Assembly (NCBI GenBank): GCA_015680905.1
Contig: CM027377.1
Span: forward strand, 38,774,501 to 38,838,500
DNA: 64,000 bases
Direction: 5' to 3'
Origin: Coptis chinensis
Lineage: Eukaryota > Streptophyta > Magnoliopsida > Ranunculales > Ranunculaceae
Part shown: piece after piece, positions 57,080-64,000 of the stretch
How positions within the stretch are numbered: position 1 is the stretch's first letter
Layout: every line of letters starts with the position of its first letter
The notes under the pieces: model-generated
The model's database searches: none
What the model saw: only the letters and a program-made list of their open reading frames with translations
What the model was told of the DNA's origin: nothing
Program-made: the position numbers and the translations under genes

Positions 57080-57598
57080 TCATGACGCCCTCTTTGATGG
57101 GGATTGTAATACAACATACCAATTGGAATCACTGTTGTCCCTTGAATAAAAGACTTGTTTGGCTTGTGATGCTAAAATGAATGGTTCTTTTTCGAACTGG
57201 CATTGTCCTTGATGGAGGTTAACCAAAGTAAATCCATCTTCCACCTTGACACCATTTCCTACATTTGCCCAATCACAAAAAAAAAAAAAAACAGGCACTT
57301 GGAAGCCAATGTAGTCAAGGAAAATTATATCTTTGATGACCCCATTGTAAGAAACATTGTTCATGACTTGGTTTCTGTCCTTTGAACTAGATCTACACAT
57401 AGTTGTTGACTCAAGTGAAACACCACTATTTTGGTTGGACTTCTCAGCACTTTTCTTGTGGTAACGTTGACCTTTGACAATAAATGAAGAATACGACATT
57501 GCTAGCTTCCTCGGTCCATTGGCAATCCACTTTAATATCTCAGAGATATTCTCACTAGTGTCCTCTACAATCTGTCCAAATTCATGCATAAGTATCAC
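57080..57598 (-). pseudogene. CACTA element 2 TNP2 C-terminal exon (DUF4216)
   Basis: Homologous in layout to 43,316-43,804 of element 1: LAMSYSSFIVKGQRYHKKSA, GVSLESTTMCRSSSKDRNQV, YNGVIKDIIFLDYIGFQVPV, FFCDWANVGNGVKVEDGFTL, VNLHQGQCQFEKEPFILASQ, AKQVFYSRD and SNWYVVLQSP. One long frame of about 170 residues. The sequence is clearly different from element 1, so the two elements belong to different CACTA families. Confidence 0.85.
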
Positions 57599-57861
57599 GA
57601 TTATTATCTACATATATGTAAAAAGGGTAACACAAATACACAAAAGTCACAACTGAACCTTCTCACGTAGCCATTCAGAAAACTTTTCTACATGTCTCTT
57701 CCACAGCAAATTTCTATTTCTTGAGAGTTGTTTGTTTTGCTTCCGTAGCTCATCCATATACTTCCTAACCAAAGAAAAATGGTAAAAGATAATTAAGGTA
57801 CGTCTTTTCAAAACTCTAAATTTCAATAATTATTACCATACTCACTCAAAATATGGCTCGA

Positions 57862-58800
57862 CTATTTTGTATTGAGCGAAAACACATATAGATGGGCAGC
57901 ATGTAACCTTTCTTTACTTAATCTAATCGAGACTCCTCTAGAATTCGGCCTGCCATCAAGTATTGCATCACTTGCAAAACTATCATTTTTACTTTGGCGA
58001 TTACTTATCTCAACTGTCTGTTTCATAAATTCACTACAAAATCTCATGTCCTCTTCCGCAAGATAGCACTTTGCAATGGAACCCTCAGGTCTTGCAAAGT
58101 TTCTGACATATCCTTTCAACTCTTTCATGTATCTAAAGACAAGAAATAACATCAATAGTAAATAAGAAACAAGTAGTGGAATATATTCATTAACGTTTTA
58201 TGAATGAGTATAAATTCACCTTTCAAAAGCATACATCCAACGCAAATGAACTGGTCCACCAAGCCGTGCTTCTCGTGCTAAATGAATTGTTAAATGGATC
58301 ATAATATCAAAGAAGGATGGAGGGAAGAACCTTTCTAACATGCACAAAGTCTCTGCAACGTCTCTCTCGAGCTTTTTTAGTCTCTCCGTATTAACAACTT
58401 TTTTGCATAATTCATTGTAAAAGGCATATAAGTGAAAAATTGTAGTCCTCGGTCCTTTCGGAAGAAGCCCCCTTAACGCAACAGACAACAATTGTTGCAT
58501 TAAAACATGGAAATCATGGGACTTGAGACCTGAAATCTTGAACTCATCCCCTGATATAACCCTCCCGATATTTGAGCTATAGCCATAAGGTAGCTTTAAA
58601 TCTTGTAATCTCTTGCAAAAAAACTTTTTTTCAACTTTCGATAGTGTGTGTGGTGCCGGTGGAAGATAAGTTCTGTTGCCACGAACTTCTGGATGCAATT
58701 CATGCCTAATTCCCAACTGTTGCAAATCTTGGCGAGACTTAAGATGGTCTTTTGATTTGTTCTTCACATTAAATAATGTGGCAATAATGCTTTCGCACAC
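57862..58800 (-). pseudogene. CACTA element 2 TNP2, DUF4218 region
   Basis: The exon 58,800-58,216 reads CESIIATLFNVKNKSKDHLK, HPEVRGNRTYLPPAPHTLSK, LKLPYGYSSNIGRVISGDEF, LKSHDFHVLMQQLLSVALRG, FPPSFFDIMIHLTIHLAREA and VHLRWMYAFER. After an intron, 58,155-57,862 reads YMKELKGYVRNFARPEGSIA, KCYLAEEDMRFCSEFMKQTV. This is the standard DUF4218 block. No stop inside these two exons, so this part is better preserved than element 1's. Confidence 0.9.
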
Positions 58801-59252
58801 ATTTAATCAGTGTTCATGATAATGCAAGTGTCATAAGGTCATACATTTCTAGTTAGGCCAAAATATCAGTTCATTTTAGTGAACTGAATCTGCCCATCAG
58901 CGTAACCTGTGGCCCTTACTCCCCTTAGACCATTTCCACACTAGTCAAGTCAGATTCCACCTAAATAGTATCAAACAGTGTCGCAATGTATCTTAAAATT
59001 ATTTAAAACTCCTAAGGCCTTTAGTAATTCAGCAGGAGTCTTGTTAAAAATATACTGCCCTAGGCACATAACTAGAGCATACTTGGGTTTGGTCCAACCT
59101 CAGGTAGTATGGAGTAGAGGTTTGAACACTTCATTTAATTGACAAATACAATTCTACAATGGTACATTCTAGATTTTCAGCACAAGCATGGATGGTATGT
59201 AGTGATAGAGTTGTTATATATATCTTAGGGCATAGAGTTCAGAGTGGTCAAC
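58801..59252. other. Probable intron of element 2 TNP2 gene
   Basis: Non-coding, AT-rich. It lies between the Transposase_21 core (ending FFDLLYWE) and the CESIIATLF exon, where the family has the NLDVMHIEKNV segment, which I do not find; either it is lost or hidden in a small exon. Confidence 0.5.
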
Positions 59253-60240
59253 CTAGGCTTCTAGATAATTACTTCGAAATATATGTATATATATGTTGAA
59301 AGTGTAAAACATTACCTCCCAATAAAGCAAATCAAAAAATATTGACCTCTTCTTCCACATTAGAACATGTTCTTCCCTCTTCCTCTTCTTCATTTTGTTT
59401 TCATCTTTTCCAAAGTCATTTTCTATTTTGTCCACCACAACCTTAATTTCTGAACTAGACATAACTTTAGGTTTCTCCCGATATTCATGCTTTCCATTGA
59501 ACCATCTTCTTTTCTTTCGAAATGAGTGATTTGGCGGGAGGAAACATCTATGATCCATATAAACTGTTTTACCACTAAAGGGCAACCACATTGAATTTGT
59601 ATTAACACCACAAGTAGGGCATGCAGTTTTACCCTTTGTTGTGCAACCGGCTAAGTTCCCAAGGGTGGGAAAATCATTCACAGTCCACATTAGTACTGCC
59701 TTTAGGTTGAAGATGGTCTTAGTAAATGCATCATAAACCTCCACTCCTTTATTCCACAACCCTATTAAATCATCGATAAGTGGTTGTAGATATACGTCGA
59801 TTTCATTTCCAGGTTGTTTTTTTTTCCAGGAATCAATAATGCTAGCATCAAATGTTCCTTTCTCATGCATAGCCATGGCGGGAGATTGTATGTACACAAC
59901 ATGACTGGCCAACAACTATGCGTTGAACTAAGATTACTAAATGGGTTAACTCCATCAGCAGGAAGACCAAGTCTAAGGTTGCGTGGCTCTGTTGAGAACA
60001 ATGGCCATTTCTTGTCAACTTCTTGCCATGCCTCAGAATCTACTAGGTGTTGCATGTTACCATCTGTACTCTTGTTGTTGTGATGTCACCTTAAATGTTC
60101 AGCCAACTTTGGCAATTGAAACATTATTTTAAACCTTGGTATTATAGGAAAATACCTTAACACCTTTGCGGGAACACCTTTCTTAATCTCATTGGTATTC
60201 TAATCCACAAACCATCGCGAAGAATTGCATTTTGGACACT
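59253..60240 (-). pseudogene. CACTA element 2 TNP2 transposase core (Transposase_21)
   Basis: From 60,240: DECPKCNSSRWFVD, then a stop and EIKKGVPAKVLRYFPIIPRF, EAWQEVDKKWPLFSTEPRNL, RLGLPADGVNPFSNLSSTHS, YNLPPWLCMRKEHLMLALLI, then a frame change near 59,820 and NEIDVYLQPLIDDLIGLWNK, LKAVLMWTVNDFPTLGNLAG, KTACPTCGVNTNSMWLPFSG and YMDHRCFLPPNHSFR. This is the TNP2 catalytic block in the same order as in element 1. One in-frame stop and one frame change disable it. Confidence 0.9.
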
Positions 60241-60275
60241 CGTCAATTTTCTCATCCCTAAAAAGATAACAATCG

Positions 60276-60967
60276 TTAACACAAGCGTGTATCTTTTTCT
60301 CTTCGAGTTGAAACTCTTTGATTAACGAAGTCGCCGAAAGTATGAGGAGTCGAGGAATGGTGTTCCCCTGGTAACATATCTTGCAATACCCTTAGAAGCC
60401 CATCAAAAACTATCCGAAACACCATGCGTAACTTTAAGCTTGTACAAGACAACCTGTTCTTTGCCAACTTTGTGTATTTCGTGCAACCTGGATATAGAGG
60501 GAGTTCAACATTTTCAAAGAACTCTTCAAACTCAGCACCCATTCTCTCTTCAGTAATCCCCAGTTCGAAAGCATCGTCATGCTCAAATGCAGCTTCACAT
60601 AATTCATGTGTCTCTGTGGTTTCTATACCAGATTGAACTGCATCTAGTGGCTCCTCGTGCCAAAACCAAGTAGTATACGTCATATCCATACCATTTATCA
60701 CCAAGTGTTCGACGACCTTATTATCATCTCCACGCGATTTAAAAATTGACATACTTTGCAAGGACATCTCAATTTCTTTTCTCCAGTTCTAGTTTTAGCA
60801 AGTTCCACGAAGTTCTCAGCCGCTTTTCTATACTCTACTTCATTTCTATAAAAAAAAAAAAAAAAAAAAAAAAGCAAAACAAAACCAAAACAAAACCAAA
60901 CAAAATAGAAGAAAAAAAAAGAAATTACTAAATGTGGTAAATATATGTCAAATTTTATGAAAGGCAA
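60276..60967 (-). pseudogene. CACTA element 2 TNP2 N-terminal domain
   Basis: The start is split between two frames: 60,830-60,720 reads EVEYRKAAENFVELAKTRTG, EKKLRCPCKVCQFLNR (Cys cluster), and 60,750-60,276 reads DDNKVVEHLVINGMDMTYTT, WFWHEEPLDA, then an acidic region, VELPLYPGCTKYTKLA and a decayed tail. This matches the Transpos_assoc zinc-binding region of TNP2. An A-run of about 24 at 60,849-60,873 lies just upstream. Confidence 0.85.
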
Positions 60968-61533
60968 TATAAGGACTTCTTTTCAGAACCTCTGCCAATG
61001 GACCCAAGCTTTATCCATCATTATGCTACCACTTCCTAACTTCAAATCTGATCTGACATAAGCAAAATAGTTAAGTCGCTAAACCACTTCCATAGTTATT
61101 TAACCTACACCTACATCAGCACACTAAACTACATTATTGCTGAAACTAGAACACATTATCACATAAATCAATGATCAAAACTTGAACCAACAACAATTGA
61201 ACCATAGGCTAAGTAAACATGAACCACCAATAGTACTAGTTATTAGTACAACCAAAATAAAAGAAAGCTACAATCAAAAAAATTAAAAATTGAAATTCAG
61301 TAATCATTCATATAGGCTATAAATTATTGGCAATAGAGACGAGCAATAAACATGCAGACACGACCAAACGATGAAATTTTCTATTCCTTTTCTCAAGAAA
61401 AAAAAATAAACTAGTTTAATTATGCATATTTCAGCGTGTTCTCTAATTACTAACAATTTTGGTATAAAATTACATAAACCCAATTCATAATTCACTAATT
61501 ACAAATGATTCAACATAACGTACAAACACCCCA
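60968..61533. other. AT-rich stretch without gene or CACTA right end
   Basis: I searched for a TAGTG terminus closing element 2 and found none here. No coding recognised. Confidence 0.5.
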
Positions 61534-61730
61534 CACTACCAAAAAAACGAGTTTACCCGACCGAGGCCATAAAGAATACCCAACGGATTCCGTCTGTAGG
61601 AAGTTCCCAACACATTATGTCCGTCGGGTATAATCTGACCATCTATTGGGCAATCTCAATGGGTACCCGACGATTCTACAAGAGTTGTTAACGGTAGGCA
61701 TATCTCTTCCAAATACCAAGCAGCAAACTA
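61534..61730 (+). mobile_element. CACTA-type left terminus (element 3)
   Basis: Begins CACTACCAAAAAAACGAG, followed by ACCCGACCGAGG, ACCCAACGGA, CCGTCGGGTA and TACCCGACGA motifs in both orientations over about 170 bp, the pattern of a CACTA terminus and subterminal repeats. It differs from the ends of elements 1 and 2. It is oriented as a left end, so any element would extend rightward past the window. No partner is visible. Confidence 0.65.
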
Positions 61731-61806
61731 ATGTGTGATTCCCAAGAGTATTTAGTATTTACATATGCATGGTAGTTTTCTACATTGCTTCATGTGGGAG
61801 TTTAAA

Positions 61807-63463
61807 ATGCAGGAAATATGGAACTGTCCTTATGCAAGTGATAATTTCTTAAGTTTTACCGAGGATTTTAGGGACAAAAATGCATCACCATCATTCAAGA
61901 TGCTATCGGAAGTTGCACATAATAAAGGGATCATTATAGTTGGTGGATCTATACCTGAATAGTATGGTGGGAGGTTGTATAATACCAGCTGTATATTTGG
62001 AACAGATGGAGAACTACTGGCTGAGCACAGGAAGGTATTTGAATTAATTTCGATAAGTCAGCTTAAATTATGCTACCATGGTGTCATTTAGGCCATTTGA
62101 TAGCTAGAGCATGTAGTTTGATGAATTTTAGACACTTTCATTTTTTATGATCGGCAGGTGCATCTGTTTGACATCAACGCACCTGGAGATATTTCCTTCA
62201 AGGAATTTGACAACTTCACTTCTGGTGATAGACCTACTGTTGTGGATACAGGTACTTATTATATATGTAGGAATTAACAGAAGAAACTTCATTCGATACT
62301 TTGCATCCACTTATGGTGATCTTGGCTCGACTTTTCACAGTGCGTGACCAATATATATCGATGTTTAGTCGACCTCACGGAAGATGCATAATACCATGAT
62401 CTCGGGATAATTAGACCAAGCCGATGAATTAGACATCTTCTAACCTTTTGTTTCTTGGTGTGTGCTTTTTCAGTATATGTCATTCACCAAAATCGTTTAC
62501 AGCAATGTCAGAACTATTTTTGCAGCCATCTAGTTAGTGATGCTTAATGTGGTCAGGCTTCAACTGGTTATATTTTGTGTTGGATAGTTTCTCTTTTCGC
62601 AAGATGAATGGGGGGTTTTGACCTTTTGTAGTAATACAAACTTTTGGTTGAGAGAAGTATTCTTAATTTAGTGCAAACTTGGCTCTCTGGTGCTAGTGGT
62701 TTTCTAATTGTATGTTTTCGTTTTTATTATTATCATCATCGTCATTATTATTATCATCATATTTTATTCTCGTCTTAAAACTCTCACATTATAAACGTAG
62801 ACCTTTTCTCTAATAAATGTTCTGCTTGATTGCTAATATTAAAGTTACTATGACTGGATACCAGGTGCTCATCTTATTTGCTATCCACGACCATTCAACA
62901 TGAGTACTGGTGAAGCACTGTGGGAGCTAGTACAGAGAGCAAGGCAAGAGTATATCATGAGTCATATTCTTGTCATCATCGAGCCTGTTATATGATTGAT
63001 TCTATCTGCCCATATTAAGCTTGTCCCTTATGCAATACCATGATTATAGTTCCTTCATGATACAACATACCTTCGTGTTCATTTACTAATCTTTTCTTTC
63101 CCATTCTGTTTCTAGGGCAGCTGATAATCAGGTGTTTTTCAAATCTAATTCTCCGTTATATATTTCTGAGATTGAAAATGGGTTTGTGAATTTTGTATCT
63201 ATTTTTTTTTATTTTGTTGGCAGTTGTTTGTGGCAACTTGCTCACCAGCTCGAGACTCTAGTGGCTCTTACATGATTTGGGGTCATTCAACACTTGTTGG
63301 ACCAGTAAGACGTCTTTAATCTGAAGTGTTCAGTGTTTTAATGATAGTCACCAGCATGAGCTTTTCTTCTACTTTGCTATTTCGTGAGATAATTGAAACT
63401 GCAGGTCATGAGAAGACAACTATTATTGCTGAGGTCAATTATTCCATGATTCCATTGTGAAGG
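61807..63463 (+). pseudogene. Omega-amidase / nitrilase-like gene fragment, intron-containing
   Basis: Fragment of an omega-amidase (nitrilase-superfamily enzyme that hydrolyses alpha-ketoglutaramate and alpha-ketosuccinamate). Exons: 61,807-62,034 (MQEIWNCPYASDNFL, GIIIVGGSIPE, a TAG, then YGGRLYNTSCIFGTDGELLA), 62,158-62,251 (VHLFDINAPGDISFKEFDNF), 62,865-62,943 (GAHLICYPRPFNMSTGEALW; GC donor), 63,116-63,131 (AADNQ), 63,224-63,304 ([27 protein letters not shown]) and 63,405-63,460 (TTIIAEVNYSMI). The exon with the catalytic Cys (GICYD region) between 62,251 and 62,865 is absent. With the stop codon this means no enzyme. Splice sites are kept, so it is a genomic copy, not a retrocopy. Confidence 0.9.
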
Positions 63464-64000
63464 TACTTCTTCATACTGAAAAGCATAAGGATATTAGGTG
63501 AGCTTGGTTTTGCTTATGCCAGATTCAATCCCATTGACCAATTTTATTGCCAAGTCGTCGTAAAAACACTTCCCAACATCTTGATCTCCCTTTTTTAATG
63601 TGATTCAACTTTCAAATGTGCTAAATGACGAAGTCTTACACTTTCGAATTGTATAATAGCTGTAATTTCTTTTCTCCCTTCACTTTGCTTAATACAAAAT
63701 CTAAAGAATGTTTAGATATTTAAACACTCTCTCTGTCTCCTATTAACTGTATAGGGCCATTCAATACAGAAACAGAAACAGATAATAGGGCCATTTGCTA
63801 TTGTTCATTCTTCTTTTTTTCATTTAGAATTCCACAGTAATTTGTTGCTTCCAATTTTTAGAGCTGCTTAGTCCCCTCTTTTCCTTGAAAACCTCTACAA
63901 AGTTTCATGTGGCAACATTTTCAAAAATATTAGGGATAATATTGTTGTTTCAACTCCATATCGGTAATAATATGTAATTGGTTGTCAGTTATCTATTTCT
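63464..64000. other. AT-rich end of window, nothing recognised
   Basis: May be further intron or flank of the omega-amidase fragment. A near-repeat of 'agggccatt' occurs at about 63,754 and 63,787. No coding seen. Confidence 0.4.

Noticed and set aside
48821-60967. A second complete CACTA element from 48,821 to about 61,000
   Set aside because: No matching right terminus or 3-bp duplication found, so completeness is not claimed.
1-64000. CRISPR arrays, bacterial operons, tRNA or rRNA genes
   Set aside because: No direct-repeat/spacer arrays, no rRNA-like stretches and no tRNA cloverleaf recognised; the window is plant nuclear DNA.

Overview
This is plant nuclear DNA, almost certainly from a eudicot. 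Supporting signs are Ty3/gypsy, Ty1/copia, L1-type LINE, CACTA and hAT-like MITE sequences of plant type, intron-containing plant gene fragments (ERECTA-like, LHW-like, omega-amidase-like), an arabinogalactan protein gene, a uclacyanin gene, and a piece of plant mitochondrial DNA carrying nad4 exon 1. The species cannot be named from the sequence. Most of the window is decayed transposable elements; only two host genes look intact.

Layout. 1-9,058: 3' half of a degenerate Athila/Tat-like Ty3/gypsy element (integrase end, env-like remnants, repeated polypurine motifs, a 2.6-kb 3' LTR). 9,059-10,725: no recognisable gene. 10,726-16,559: a minus-strand Ty1/copia element with full 5' LTR, PBS, gag, protease, integrase, RT, RNase H, PPT and a truncated 3' LTR, interrupted by a hAT-type MITE with a perfect 8-bp target duplication. 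16,560 to about 22,195: a plus-strand L1-type LINE, itself interrupted by a second hAT-type MITE. 22,659-23,601: a MITE-like element filled with a GGT-rich minisatellite. 24,018-27,635: the two apparently functional genes, a classical AGP (+) and a two-exon uclacyanin/early-nodulin-like blue copper protein (-). 28,950-33,281: a second LINE with a C-terminal RNase H domain.

35,056-48,524 is the centrepiece: a structurally complete CACTA (En/Spm) transposon of 13,469 bp with matching terminal inverted repeats, subterminal repeat arrays and a 3-bp ATT target duplication. Between its left end and its tnpA-like region it carries intron-containing fragments of two host developmental regulators, an ERECTA-like receptor kinase and an LHW-like bHLH factor. 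Both lie in the same orientation as the transposase. The transposase itself is frameshifted.

48,821-64,000: a second CACTA-type end at 48,821, followed by about 4.3 kb of mitochondrial DNA (NUMT with nad4 exon 1), then a second degenerate minus-strand CACTA transposase set (53.9-61.0 kb). A third CACTA-type end at 61,534 is followed at once by an exon-intron fragment of an omega-amidase (nitrilase-like) gene that lacks the catalytic-cysteine exon. In all three cases foreign sequence lies just inside a CACTA terminus. This suggests that CACTA elements at this locus repeatedly acquired host nuclear and possibly organellar DNA. For the second and third, the far ends are not visible and the relation is inferred.
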